Shown: positions 36,244 to 45,628, numbered from the stretch's first letter. The stretch is 64,000 nt of DNA from CAVQWT01 sp963810815 (GCA_963810815.1 CAWEPB010000010.1:7458-71457); one strand, 5' to 3'. The notes: generated by a model not told the origin, from the sequence alone. Numbers and translations: made by a program.

Positions 36244-39200
36244 CTACATGCTGCGCCGGTACTCGCCGCCGACCTCGAACAGCGCGCGGGTGATCTGGCC
36301 CAGCGAGCACACGCGCACCGCGTTCATCAGCTCGGCGAAGACGTTGCCGTTGGCGATCGCCGCGGCCTGGAGCCGCGCCAGCGCGGCGGGCGCCTCCCCG
36401 GCGTTGCGCGCCTGGAAGTCCGCGAGGCGCGTGAGCTGCGAGCGCTTTTCCTCGTCGGTCGAGCGCGCGAGCTCGACCTTCGCCGGCGGCAGGTCCGAGT
36501 GCGGATTGCGGAAGGTGTTGACGCCGACGATCGGATACGAGCCGTCGTGCTTGCGGTGCTCGTAATACATCGACTCTTCCTGGATCTTGCCGCGCTGGTA
36601 GCCGGTCTCCATCGCGCCCAGCACGCCGCCGCGCTCGGAGATGGCCTCGAACTCCTTCAGCACCGCCTCCTCGACCAGGTCGGTCAGCGTGTCGATGATG
36701 AACGCACCCTGGTTCGGGTTCTCGTTCTTCGCGAGGCCCCATTCGCGGTTGATGACGAGCTGGATGGCCATCGCGCGCCGGACGCTCTCCTCGGTCGGCG
36801 TGGTGATCGCCTCGTCGTAGGCGTTGGTGTGCAGGCTGTTGGCGTTGTCGTAGGTGGCGATCAGCGCCTGCAGCGTCGTGCGGATGTCGTTGAACGCGAT
36901 CTCCTGCGCGTGCAGGCTGCGGCCCGAGGTCTGGCAGTGGTACTTGAGCTTCTGCGAGCGCTCGTTGGCGCCGTAGCGGTCCCGCATCGCCACCGCCCAG
37001 ATGCGGCGCGCGACGCGCCCCAGCACCGCGTACTCGGGGTCCATGCCGTTGGAGAAGAAGAACGACAGGTTGGGGGCGAAGTCGTCGATGTGCATGCCCC
37101 GCGCGAGGTAGGCCTCGACGAAGGTGAAGCCGTTGGCGAGCGTGAACGCGAGCTGGCTGATCGGGTTGGCCCCGGCTTCGGCGATGTGGTAGCCGGAGAT
37201 CGACACCGAGTAGAAGTTGCGGACGTTGTGGTGGACGAAGTACTCCTGGATGTCGCCCATCACCTTGAGGCTGAACTCGGTCGAGAAGATGCAGGTGTTC
37301 TGGCCCTGGTCCTCCTTCAGGATGTCCGCCTGCACGGTGCCGCGCACGCTCGCCTGCGTCCACGCGCGGATCTTGCCGACCTCGTCGTCGGTGGGCTCGC
37401 GCCGGTTGTCGGCGCGGAAGCGGTCGAGCTGCTGGTCGATCGCGGTGTTCATGAACATCGCCAGCAGCGTCGGCGCCGGGCCGTTGATGGTCATCGACAC
37501 GCTGGTCGCCGGGTCGCAGAGGTCGAAGCCCGAGTACAGCACCTTCATGTCGTCGAGCGTGGCGATCGACACGCCGGAGTTGCCGACCTTGCCGTAGATG
37601 TCCGGGCGCAGGTCGGGGTCGTTGCCGTAGAGCGTGACCGAGTCGAATGCCGTCGACAGCCGCTTGGCCGGCATGCCGTCGGCGAGCAGGTGGAAGCGCC
37701 GGTTGGTGCGGAACGGGTCGCCCTCGCCGGCGAACATCCGCGTCGGGTCCTCGTTCTCGCGCTTGAACGCGAACACGCCGCCGGTGAACGGGAAGCTGCC
37801 CGGCACGTTCTCGAGCAGCTGCCAGCGCAGGACCTCGGCGTCGTCGTCGAAACGCGGCAGCGCGACCTTGGGAATCTTCGTGCCCGACAGCGACGTGGTC
37901 GTCAGCGCGGTGCGGATCTCCTTGTCGCGGATCTTCACCACGTACTCGTCGCCGCTGTACGCCGCCCTGGTCTGCGGCCACATCTCGAGCAGCTTCTTCG
38001 CGCGCGGGTCGAGCCGGCCGTCGCGGTCGGCGGCCAGCCGGTCGAGCGCCGTCAGCTCGGTCCGGCAGTCGAGCGCGGCGGCCTTGGCATCGTCCGCGGT
38101 CCGCGCCAAGTCCTTGCACTCGGCCGCCAGCATCCGCTTCGCCTCGCGCAGCTGCTGCCGCTCGCGTGCGAGCGCCGCCTGCGCAGCGGCCCATCGATGG
38201 TACGCGCGCAGCGAGTCGGCGATCTCGGCGAGGTAGCGCACGCGCGCGGGCGGCACGATCACGTGCTGCCCGGTCGAGTGGCGCGCGGCGACCGGTGCGA
38301 GCTTGCCGGGGGCGAGCTTCATCCCCCGCTCGGCGAGCCGCGCCGCGATCGCCTGGTACAGCGCGGTGACGCCGTCGTCGTTGAAGCGCGAGGCGATGGT
38401 GCCGAACACCGGCATCGCGTCGGGCGCGTCCTGCCAGCGCTCGCGGTTGCGCTGGTACTGCTTGCGCACGTCGCGCAGCGCGTCGGCGGCCCCCTTGCGG
38501 TCGAACTTGTTGATGGCGACGAAGTCGGCGAAGTCGAGCATGTCGATCTTCTCGAGCTGGCTCGCCGCGCCGAACTCGGGCGTCATCACGTACAGCGACA
38601 GGTCGACGTGGGGGACGATGGCGGCGTCGCCCTGGCCGATGCCCGAGGTCTCGACCACGACGAGGTCGTAGCCGGCCGCCTTGCAGGCCGCCACGGCGTC
38701 CGGCAGCGCCTTGCTGATCTCGCTGCCGGCGTCGCGGGTGGCCAGCGAGCGCATGTAGATCCGCGGGTGGCCGATGGCGTTCATCCGGATGCGGTCGCCG
38801 AGCAGCGCCCCGCCCGACTTCCGCCGCGACGGGTCGATCGAGACGATGGCGATCGACAGCTTGTCGTCCTGGTCCAGCCGGAAGCGGCGGATGAGCTCGT
38901 CGGTCAGCGAACTCTTGCCGGCGCCGCCGGTGCCGGTGATGCCCAGCACCGGCGCGGCGGACGCCTTCGCCGCAGCCAGCAGCGCCTCGCGCGTCTTCGC
39001 CGGGACCGCGCCCGCTTCCAGGCCCGTGATGAACCGCGCCAGCGCCCGGGTCCGCGCGAAGCGGTCGCCCTGCTTCAGCACGTCGATCGACGCGGGGAGG
39101 TCGTGCGCGAGGTCGGCGTCGCAGGCGGCGACGATCTCGTTGATCATCCCCTGCAGGCCCAGCTTCTGGCCGTCCTCCGGCGAGAAGATGCGCGTCACGC

Positions 39201-39561
39201 CATAGTCGTGCAGCTCCGCGATCTCGGCCGGGACGATGACGCCGCCGCCGCCGCCGAACACCTTGATGTGCGCGCCGCCGCGCTCGCGCAGCAGGTCGAG
39301 CATGTACTTGAAGAACTCGACGTGCCCGCCCTGGTACGACGAGATGGCGATGCCGTGGGCGTCCTCCTGCAGCGCGCAGTCGACGATCTCCTCGACCCCG
39401 CGGTTGTGCCCGAGGTGGATGACCTCGCAGCCGCCGGCCTGCAGGATGCGCCGCATGATGTTGATCGACGCGTCGTGGCCGTCGAACAGGCTGGCCGCGG
39501 TGACGAAGCGGACCTTGTTGACCGGCTTGTAGACGAGCGGGGCGCGGCTGCTGTCGTTCAT
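36244..39561 (-). CDS. icmF: fused isobutyryl-CoA mutase (IcmF)
   Basis: A 1105-residue adenosylcobalamin enzyme fused to its G-protein chaperone. Residues 1-150 bind B12 (FDGHDASINIM with the lower-axial His29, and ISSYQGGHVEFF). Residues about 165-470 are a MeaI-type GTPase with Walker A GTGGAGKS at 210-217. Residues about 540-1105 are the mutase barrel, with KVLYSGFDLCDPAT and YHCQTSGRSL. It interconverts isobutyryl-CoA and n-butyryl-CoA, linking valine and fatty-acid pathways. The PFTGGVFAF segment matches IcmF rather than methylmalonyl-CoA mutase. The domain order and length match known IcmF. Confidence 0.95.
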   Translation of the reverse strand: MNDSSRAPLVYKPVNKVRFVTAASLFDGHDASINIMRRILQAGGCEVIHLGHNRGVEEIVDCALQEDAHGIAISSYQGGHVEFFKYMLDLLRERGGAHIKVFGGGGGVIVPAEIAELHDYGVTRIFSPEDGQKLGLQGMINEIVAACDADLAHDLPASIDVLKQGDRFARTRALARFITGLEAGAVPAKTREALLAAAKASAAPVLGITGTGGAGKSSLTDELIRRFRLDQDDKLSIAIVSIDPSRRKSGGALLGDRIRMNAIGHPRIYMRSLATRDAGSEISKALPDAVAACKAAGYDLVVVETSGIGQGDAAIVPHVDLSLYVMTPEFGAASQLEKIDMLDFADFVAINKFDRKGAADALRDVRKQYQRNRERWQDAPDAMPVFGTIASRFNDDGVTALYQAIAARLAERGMKLAPGKLAPVAARHSTGQHVIVPPARVRYLAEIADSLRAYHRWAAAQAALARERQQLREAKRMLAAECKDLARTADDAKAAALDCRTELTALDRLAADRDGRLDPRAKKLLEMWPQTRAAYSGDEYVVKIRDKEIRTALTTTSLSGTKIPKVALPRFDDDAEVLRWQLLENVPGSFPFTGGVFAFKRENEDPTRMFAGEGDPFRTNRRFHLLADGMPAKRLSTAFDSVTLYGNDPDLRPDIYGKVGNSGVSIATLDDMKVLYSGFDLCDPATSVSMTINGPAPTLLAMFMNTAIDQQLDRFRADNRREPTDDEVGKIRAWTQASVRGTVQADILKEDQGQNTCIFSTEFSLKVMGDIQEYFVHHNVRNFYSVSISGYHIAEAGANPISQLAFTLANGFTFVEAYLARGMHIDDFAPNLSFFFSNGMDPEYAVLGRVARRIWAVAMRDRYGANERSQKLKYHCQTSGRSLHAQEIAFNDIRTTLQALIATYDNANSLHTNAYDEAITTPTEESVRRAMAIQLVINREWGLAKNENPNQGAFIIDTLTDLVEEAVLKEFEAISERGGVLGAMETGYQRGKIQEESMYYEHRKHDGSYPIVGVNTFRNPHSDLPPAKVELARSTDEEKRSQLTRLADFQARNAGEAPAALARLQAAAIANGNVFAELMNAVRVCSLGQITRALFEVGGEYRRSM

Positions 39562-39663
39562 CGCGGGGCTCCTGCGGCGGGCTGGCCTCCGGCACGGCCG
39601 GACGCCGGTACAAGCTTACCCCGGCGGCTTCCGCCGATCACGGGGCAAGACCGGGAAGCTATA

Positions 39664-39683
39664 TGACGTTTACGTAAACGTCA
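39664..39683. promoter_or_regulatory. perfect 20-bp palindromic operator candidate
   Basis: TGACGTTTACGTAAACGTCA reads the same on both strands, an AT-containing island in GC-rich surroundings, 103 bases upstream of the icmF ATG. It resembles the ACGT-containing sites of regulators of branched-chain amino acid and fatty-acid breakdown in proteobacteria (LiuR/LiuQ type), which fits icmF. The regulator is not in the window; the assignment is inference. Confidence 0.6.
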
Positions 39684-39869
39684 ACCTCAACTTCAACTGT
39701 TCCGGACCGACCGTCGCCGGCCTCGACCCACCCACACCGCCATGCCGCGCCCATCGGGCGCCCTCCTCGCCATGACCGCCGGATCGCCCTCCGCTCGCCC
39801 TCCGCTCGCCATCGGGCTTCGTCCAGGCGCCCTTAAGCCCCGCTTAACTATCGGCCGCCGCCGCGGCCG

Positions 39870-39875
39870 TATACT
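39870..39875 (+). promoter_or_regulatory. candidate -10 box of the M16 peptidase gene
   Basis: TATACT lies 55 bases before the ATG at 39931. The region upstream (cttaactatc) gives no good -35 match. Confidence 0.3.
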
Positions 39876-39930
39876 CGCCGGCTCGCGGCCGTCCCCGGCT
39901 GCCGTTCCTGCGTACCCCCCGCATTCGCCC

Positions 39931-42705
39931 ATGACCCTCACCCTCTCCCGTCCCGCCGCCGCGCGCGGCCTTGCCGCCTGGCGCCACGCCGCGGTCGCGC
40001 TGCTCGTCGCCGCCGCCGCCACCCTTTCCCTCGTCGCGCAGGCCGCGCTGCCTCCGGGCGTCACCCAGGGTCCGACCGTCGAGGGCGTGACCCAGTACAC
40101 GCTGGCCAACGGGCTGGAGGTGCTGCTGTTCCCCGACGCCAGCAAGCCGACGACGACCGTCAACGTCACCTACCTCGTCGGGTCGCGCAACGAGGGCTAC
40201 GGCGAGACCGGCATGGCGCACCTGCTCGAGCACATGGTGTTCAAGGGCACGCCGTCGATGCCCAACGTGTTCCAGGAACTGGGCAAGCGGGGCATCCAGT
40301 TCAACGGCAGCACGTCCTTCGACCGCACCAACTACTTCGAGACGTTTCCGGCGAACGATGCGACGCTGGCCTGGGCGCTGCAGATGGAGGCCGAGCGGAT
40401 GACGCAGTCGCTGTTCACGAAGGCGGAGCTCGACACCGAGATGACCGTCGTGCGCAACGAGTTCGAATCCGGCGAGAACAACCCGTACCTGGTGCTGTGG
40501 AAGCGGCTGCAGGCGGTGGCGTTCGACTGGCACAACTACGGCAACCTGCCGATCGGCGCGCGCTCCGACATCGAGAACGTGCCGTTCGGCAGCCTGCGCG
40601 CGTTCTACCAGCGCTACTACCAGCCGGACAACGCGGTGCTCATCATCGCCGGCAAGTTCGATCCGGCGATGACGCTGGAGCTCGTCGCGAAGCACTTCGG
40701 CGCCATCCCGCGGCCGACGCGACCGCTGCCGGTGCTGTATACCGCCGAGCCGGTGCAGGACGGCGAGCGGATGGTCACGGTGCGCCGCCCCGGCGGCAAC
40801 CAGCTGGTCGCCGCGCTGTACCGCATTCCGCAGGGCGCGCACCCGGACTTCCTCGCGCTGAAGGCGCTGGCCAGGATCATGACCATACAGCCGTCGGGCC
40901 GCCTGTACCGCGCGCTGGTCGACACCCGGAAGGCGACCGAGGTCGATTCGTCGGTGCTGGACCTGCACGACCCGGGCACGCTGGTGTTCTGGGTGCAGGT
41001 GCCCACCGCCGACCCGCTCGACGTCGCGCAGGGCGAGCTGCTGGCCACGATCGCCAGGGTCGCCGACGACCCGATCACCGACGCCGAGGTCGATCGCGTC
41101 CGCACCCGGGCGCTGAAGTCCTTCGACGACACCGTCAACGATCCGCAGCGGCTGGGCGTGGCGCTGTCGGAGTCGATCGCCGCCGGTGACTGGCGGCTGT
41201 TCTTCCTCCAGCGCGACCGCTGGCGCACGCTGAAGGCCGCCGACGTGCAGCGCGCGGCGAAGACCTGGCTGAAGCCCGCCAACCTGACCCTCGGCCGCTT
41301 CATCCCCGATGCGCAGCCCGACCGGACGCCCGGCGCGCCCGCGGTCGACGTCGCCGCGCTGTTCAAGGACTATCGCGGCGACGCCGCGGTCGCCGCCGGC
41401 GAGACCTTCGACCCGACGCCGGCCAACCTGGAAGCCCGGACCCGACGGATCACGCTGCCGGGCGGGATGAAGCTCGCGCTGCTGCCGAAGAAGAACCGCG
41501 GCGAGACGGTGCGTTTCAGCCTGCGGCTTCGCTACGGCGACCTCGACTCGCTGACCGGCACCGAGCCGTACGGATCGCTGACCGCGGCGCTGCTGTCGAG
41601 CGGCACGCAGAAGCGCGACCGGCAGGCGTTCAACGACGAGGTCGACCGCCTGCGCGCCAAGCTGGGGTTCGGCGGCGGCGACGCGTCGGTGTCGGCCAGT
41701 GGCGAGACGGTGCGCGCGAACCTCGAGCCGGTGCTGAGGCTTGCGGCCGAGGCGCTGCGCACCCCGGCGTTTCCCGCCGCCGAGTTCGACAAGCTGATCC
41801 GCGAGCAGATCGGAAGCCTCGACGAGGCGCGACTCGACCCGGAGGCGCTGGCCGACCGCGCCGCCGAGCGCAACGCGCAGTCGTACCCGAAGGGCGACAT
41901 CCGCCACGTCGGCAGCTTCGACGAGGAAATGGCCGAGCTGCGCGGCGCCCGGCTCGACGGCGTCAGGGCGTTCCACGCGAAGTTCTACGGCGCCCAGCAC
42001 GCCGAGCTGGCGGTGGTCGGCGACTTCGACCCCGACGCGGTGGTCAGGCTCGCCACCGAACTCTTCGGCGACTGGAAGAGCAGCGCGCCGTACGCGCGCA
42101 TCCCGTATCCGTACCAGGCCACGGTGCCGGGCAGCGAGGTGATCGCGACGCCCGAGAAGGCCAACGCCAGCCTGGTCGGCAACCTCGCGCTGCCGGTGCG
42201 CGACAGCAGCCCCGACTACCCTGCGCTCGCGGTCATCGACAAGCTGCTGGGCGGCGGACCCGAGTCCCGGCTGGCCGACCGCATCCGCGAGCGCGGCGGG
42301 CTCTCGTACACCGTGGGCAGCTCGCTGTCGCCGGGCAGCCTCGACGACAACGCGCGGTGGACGGTCTACGCGACCTTCGCGCCGGAGAACCGCGACAAGG
42401 TGCGCGCGGCGCTCACCGAGGAACTCGCGCGGGCGGTGAAGGACGGCTTCACCGCCGCCGAAGTCGACACCGCCAGGCGCGCGCTGCTGGAGCTGCGGCG
42501 CAATGCGCGCGCGCAGGACGGGGCGCTCACCCGCGGCCTCGCCTCGCAGGCGTATCTCGATCGCACCTGGGCCTTCGCCGCCGACATCGACCGCGCGCTC
42601 GAAGCGCTGACCGCGGACCAGGTCAACGCCGTCCTGCGCAGGTACCTCAAGCCCGACGGCTTCTGGACGGCCGAGGCCGGCGACTTCGCCAAGGCTAGGA
42701 AGTAG
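39931..42705 (+). CDS. M16 family zinc metallopeptidase (pitrilysin-like), periplasmic
   Basis: A 924-residue protein with a signal peptide (AVALLVAAAATLSLVAQA, cleavage near residue 38) and two M16 halves. The first half has the inverted zinc motif His-x-x-Glu-His as H97, E100, H101 (GMAHLLEHMVFKG). The third ligand Glu is in NEFESGENN about 80 residues on. The second half (about residues 480-920) lacks the motif and acts as the structural partner. It would degrade peptides in the periplasm. The ATG at 39931 is preferred over 39742 because it opens a normal signal peptide. Its end overlaps the convergent inositol phosphatase by 11 bases. Confidence 0.92.
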   Translation: MTLTLSRPAAARGLAAWRHAAVALLVAAAATLSLVAQAALPPGVTQGPTVEGVTQYTLANGLEVLLFPDASKPTTTVNVTYLVGSRNEGYGETGMAHLLEHMVFKGTPSMPNVFQELGKRGIQFNGSTSFDRTNYFETFPANDATLAWALQMEAERMTQSLFTKAELDTEMTVVRNEFESGENNPYLVLWKRLQAVAFDWHNYGNLPIGARSDIENVPFGSLRAFYQRYYQPDNAVLIIAGKFDPAMTLELVAKHFGAIPRPTRPLPVLYTAEPVQDGERMVTVRRPGGNQLVAALYRIPQGAHPDFLALKALARIMTIQPSGRLYRALVDTRKATEVDSSVLDLHDPGTLVFWVQVPTADPLDVAQGELLATIARVADDPITDAEVDRVRTRALKSFDDTVNDPQRLGVALSESIAAGDWRLFFLQRDRWRTLKAADVQRAAKTWLKPANLTLGRFIPDAQPDRTPGAPAVDVAALFKDYRGDAAVAAGETFDPTPANLEARTRRITLPGGMKLALLPKKNRGETVRFSLRLRYGDLDSLTGTEPYGSLTAALLSSGTQKRDRQAFNDEVDRLRAKLGFGGGDASVSASGETVRANLEPVLRLAAEALRTPAFPAAEFDKLIREQIGSLDEARLDPEALADRAAERNAQSYPKGDIRHVGSFDEEMAELRGARLDGVRAFHAKFYGAQHAELAVVGDFDPDAVVRLATELFGDWKSSAPYARIPYPYQATVPGSEVIATPEKANASLVGNLALPVRDSSPDYPALAVIDKLLGGGPESRLADRIRERGGLSYTVGSSLSPGSLDDNARWTVYATFAPENRDKVRAALTEELARAVKDGFTAAEVDTARRALLELRRNARAQDGALTRGLASQAYLDRTWAFAADIDRALEALTADQVNAVLRRYLKPDGFWTAEAGDFAKARK

Positions 42706-43522
42706 CGGCGGCGACGATGCGCTCGAGCGATGCGCCGAGCCCGCGCGCGCTCGCGATCACCGGCGCGCGCACCGTCAGCCCGCCGGGCCCGGGAAACGGA
42801 CCGGTGTAGCCGCCGGCCTCGTCGACCAGCAGCAGCCCCGCCATCGCGTCCCACGCCGACAGCTCCAGCTCGACGTAGGCGTCGATGCGCCCCTCGGCGA
42901 CGTGCGCGAGCTGCAGCGCGGCGCAGCCGAAATTGCGGAACGCGACGTTGACGTCCATCAGGTCGCGGCGGACGGTGAGGTAGCGGTAGTCGGGCGAGCG
43001 GTCGTGGTGACCGACGGCGATGACCGCGCCGGGCAGCTCGTCGACGGCGCTGGCGGAGAGTCGCACGTCGCCGGCCGCAGGGTCGTCGATCCGGCGGCGC
43101 CACGCGCCGCCGCCGCGCCGGCCGTGGAAGAGCTCGCCGCCGGCCGGGTCGAACACCGCGCCCAGCGTGCGCTCGCCGCGCTCGACGTAGGCGATCGACA
43201 CGTTCCAGTACGGGATGCCGCGCAGGAAATTGTGCGTGCCATCGATGGGGTCGACGATCCACAGCCGCTCGTGCGTGCCCGTGAACGACGACACCGTTTC
43301 CTCGCCGAGGAAGCCGTCGCCGGGGAATGCGCGCGCGATCTCGGCGCGGACGAAGTCCTCGACCGCGCGGTCGGCGCGGGTGACGAAGTCCTGCGGGCCC
43401 TTGGACTCGATCACCAGCTCGGCACGCTGCCGCCAGAAGTCGAGCGCCAGCGCGCCGGCATCGGCGGAGAGCTGCTGGAGGAACGCGTAGCGCTCGGCGA
43501 CGCCCCGGTCGGGTGTCGCCAC
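42695..43522 (-). CDS. suhB: inositol-1-monophosphatase family protein
   Basis: A 275-residue metal-dependent phosphatase. The three signature blocks are present: GDGFLGEET, WIVDPIDGTHNFLRGIP and SAWDAMAGLLLVDEAGGY. The family removes phosphate from myo-inositol 1-phosphate or related substrates with Mg2+. The GTG at 43522 (VATPDRGVAERYAF) follows one base after the stop of the small upstream gene, so the two are coupled. The myo-inositol oxygenase is divergent about 400 bases away, which suits an inositol role. CysQ/SuhB subtype is not settled. Confidence 0.88.
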   Translation of the reverse strand: MATPDRGVAERYAFLQQLSADAGALALDFWRQRAELVIESKGPQDFVTRADRAVEDFVRAEIARAFPGDGFLGEETVSSFTGTHERLWIVDPIDGTHNFLRGIPYWNVSIAYVERGERTLGAVFDPAGGELFHGRRGGGAWRRRIDDPAAGDVRLSASAVDELPGAVIAVGHHDRSPDYRYLTVRRDLMDVNVAFRNFGCAALQLAHVAEGRIDAYVELELSAWDAMAGLLLVDEAGGYTGPFPGPGGLTVRAPVIASARGLGASLERIVAAATS

Positions 43523-43523
43523 G

Positions 43524-43706
43524 TCAGTTCTTCGGCAGCGCCGAGACCTCGCGGTCCCACTTGTCGAGGATGCGCTTGCGCTCGGCGGCGCTGCCGTACT
43601 TGCCGAAGTCGCAGGAGGTGACGTTGACCTGGCCCTGCGCCGATGCGACGCCGGCCGCGGCAAGGGTGACGAGCGCGGCAGTCCACCGCCCGAAACGGTT
43701 CGGCAT
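43524..43706 (-). CDS. small exported protein upstream of the inositol phosphatase
   Basis: A 60-residue protein. The first 23 residues are a signal peptide (TAALVTLAAAGVASAQG). The mature part is about 36 residues, with a single Cys, VTSCDFGKYGSAAERKRILD, and a charged helical end. The ribosome site gggaggg before the ATG and the one-base spacing to the phosphatase support a real gene. It is too short for a family call. Confidence 0.68.
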   Translation of the reverse strand: MPNRFGRWTAALVTLAAAGVASAQGQVNVTSCDFGKYGSAAERKRILDKWDREVSALPKN

Positions 43707-43870
43707 GGCGATCCCTCCCTGAGTCGACCGGCGCGTCGTGGCGCACGTGTCCGACCGCCATTGTGGCCCGCGTGCGCGTCCCCGCCAAGACCGACCGGTG
43801 GCCCGGAGTGTTCCGAAGCGGCCGTCGGGCACTGCGCCGCTCGGGAGACCGCTCGGGGTCTGCCGCCGCG

Positions 43871-43898
43871 TTGCCGTCCCCGGCCCGCGGCGTATCAT
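43871..43898 (+). promoter_or_regulatory. candidate promoter of the myo-inositol oxygenase gene
   Basis: TTGCCG at 43871-43876 and TATCAT at 43893-43898, 16 bases apart. The start point would be near 43905, about 21 bases before the ATG, leaving room for the gaggaag ribosome site. Confidence 0.45.
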
Positions 43899-43925
43899 TT
43901 CCGCCTTCACGCTGCGAGGAAGCCC

Positions 43926-44720
43926 ATGCCAGCCATCGCCAAGCCCAGGACCCGGGACGCCTTCCGCGACTACGACAACCCCGGCCGCGACACCGTCCGC
44001 GAGTTCTACCGGCTCAATCACACGTTCCAGACCTACGATTTCGTCGCCGCGAAGCGGGCGGAATTCCTGCGCTTCGACCGCCGGGCGATGACGCCGTGGG
44101 ATGCGCTGGACTACCTCGACACGCTGGTCGACGATTCCGATCCCGACATCGCGCTGCCGCAGATCGACCACCTGCTGCAGACCGGCGAGGCGATCCGCGC
44201 CGACGGCCACCCGGACTGGATGGTGCTGACCGGCTTCATCCACGATCTGGGCAAGGTGCTGTGCCTGTTCGGCGAGCCGCAGTGGGCCGTGGTCGGCGAC
44301 ACCTTCCCGACCGGCTGTCCGTACTCGCCGAAGATCGTCTACAGCGAATTCTTCGCCGCCAATCCGGATTCGAAGCGCGCCGAGTACCAGACCGGCACCG
44401 GCATCTACGCGCCCGGCTGCGGCCTCGATGCCGTGCGGATGTCCTGGGGCCACGACGAGTACCTGTACCACCTGGTGAAGGACCACCTGCCGACGCCGGC
44501 GCTGTACATGATCCGCTACCACTCGTTCTACGCCTGGCACCGCGAGGGCGAGTACGGCTACCTCGCGAACGACGAGGACCGCGCGATGCTGCCGTGGGTG
44601 CAGAAGTTCAATCCCTACGACCTCTACACCAAGAGCCCGCAGCGGCCGCGGCTCGACGAGCTCCGGCCGTACTACGAGGACCTGCTCGCGAAGTACCTGC
44701 CGGCGACGCTGAAATTCTGA
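43926..44720 (+). CDS. myo-inositol oxygenase (MIOX)
   Basis: A 264-residue di-iron oxygenase close to the animal enzyme in length. All iron ligands of MIOX have counterparts: H82 (DHLLQTGEAIR), H106 and D107 (GFIHDLGKVL), H176 (SWGHDEYLY), H199 (IRYHSFYAWH) and D232 (FNPYDLYTK); Lys110 is also kept. The enzyme splits myo-inositol with O2 to D-glucuronate. It is mainly known from eukaryotes, with few bacterial members. The ATG at 43926 follows gaggaag. It is divergent from the inositol phosphatase and overlaps an EamA transporter. Confidence 0.93.
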   Translation: MPAIAKPRTRDAFRDYDNPGRDTVREFYRLNHTFQTYDFVAAKRAEFLRFDRRAMTPWDALDYLDTLVDDSDPDIALPQIDHLLQTGEAIRADGHPDWMVLTGFIHDLGKVLCLFGEPQWAVVGDTFPTGCPYSPKIVYSEFFAANPDSKRAEYQTGTGIYAPGCGLDAVRMSWGHDEYLYHLVKDHLPTPALYMIRYHSFYAWHREGEYGYLANDEDRAMLPWVQKFNPYDLYTKSPQRPRLDELRPYYEDLLAKYLPATLKF

Positions 44721-45628
44721 AGCATCACCTCGCGCCGCGCGACCTCGCCTGGATCCTGGCGGTGGTCGCGCTCTGGGGCTTCGCCTTCGTGCCCATCAAG
44801 TGGGCGCTGGTCGAAGTGCCGCCGTTCATGCTGGCGGCGCTTCGCTTCCTGCTCGCCGCGGTGCCGATGTGCCTGTTCGTCCGCCGGCCCGCGGTCGCGC
44901 TCTCCACGCTCGTCGGCTATGGCGTCGCCATCGGCGTCGTCCAGTTCGGCCTGCTGTTCCTGGGGATGAAGCTCGGCATGCCGGCGGGGCTGTCGTCGCT
45001 GGTGATCCAGGTGCAGGTGTTCTTCACCATCGGGCTCGCCGTGCTGGTCATGGGCGACCGGCTGCAGCGGCACCACGTCGCGGGCGCGGCGATCGCGGCC
45101 GCCGGCGTGGCGCTGCTGGCGTGGCACAAGCTGGCCGAAGGTTCCACCGGCACGCTGGTCGGCTTCGCGCTGGTGCTGGCGGCGGCGCTGGCCTGGGGCG
45201 TGGGCAACCTCGTCGCCAAGCGCGCGGCCGGTGCCGACATGTTCGCGCTGGTCGTGTGGTCGAGCCTGGTCCCGCCGCTGCCGCTGGCCGCGCTGTCGTA
45301 CCTGTTCGAGGGCGGCGGCGCGCCGTTCGTCGCGGCCGCCTCGATGAGCGGCGCCGCGTGGGCCTGCGTGCTGTTCCTTGCCTGGGGCGCGACGCTGTTC
45401 GGCTTCGCGTCGTGGAACGTGCTGCTGCACCGCTATCCGACCGCGCTGATCTCGCCGTTCGCGCTGCTGATCCCCGTGTCGGGCCTCGCCTCGGGCGCGA
45501 TCTTCCTCGGCGAGACGCTGGCGGCGCGGCAGGCAGCCGGCGTCGCGCTGGTCGTCGCGGGGCTGGCGATCAACATGCTGTGGCCGCTGGCGCGAAGGCG
45601 GCTCGCGACCGGCGCGGCGCCGGACTAG
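44717..45628 (+). CDS. EamA/DMT superfamily transporter
   Basis: About 303 residues with ten hydrophobic segments. The start WILAVVALWGFAFVPIKWAL and the end RYPTALISPFALLIPVSGLA resemble the E. coli EamA cysteine/O-acetylserine exporter branch. The frame is open far upstream, but family similarity begins near 44717. There the only nearby start is a CTG that overlaps the MIOX stop (CTGA); an ATT precedes it. The true start is therefore uncertain. Being coupled to MIOX, it may export glucuronate or import inositol, which is conjecture. Confidence 0.82.
   Translation: MKHHLAPRDLAWILAVVALWGFAFVPIKWALVEVPPFMLAALRFLLAAVPMCLFVRRPAVALSTLVGYGVAIGVVQFGLLFLGMKLGMPAGLSSLVIQVQVFFTIGLAVLVMGDRLQRHHVAGAAIAAAGVALLAWHKLAEGSTGTLVGFALVLAAALAWGVGNLVAKRAAGADMFALVVWSSLVPPLPLAALSYLFEGGGAPFVAAASMSGAAWACVLFLAWGATLFGFASWNVLLHRYPTALISPFALLIPVSGLASGAIFLGETLAARQAAGVALVVAGLAINMLWPLARRRLATGAAPD

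Larger units (their letters stand above)
39562..39930. other. 369-base divergent promoter region between icmF and the M16 peptidase
   Basis: This gap separates the two divergent starts. It contains the perfect palindrome at 39664-39683 and a TATACT -10-like box at 39870-39875. A clear -35 box is not seen. Two short direct repeats (ccctccgctcg) occur near 39788-39808. No gene is supported; the longer frame from 39742 lacks a signal peptide at its start. Confidence 0.6.

Noticed and set aside
39742..39930. N-terminal extension of the M16 peptidase from the ATG at 39742
   Set aside because: The extra 63 residues are Pro/Arg-rich with no similarity and would bury the signal peptide.
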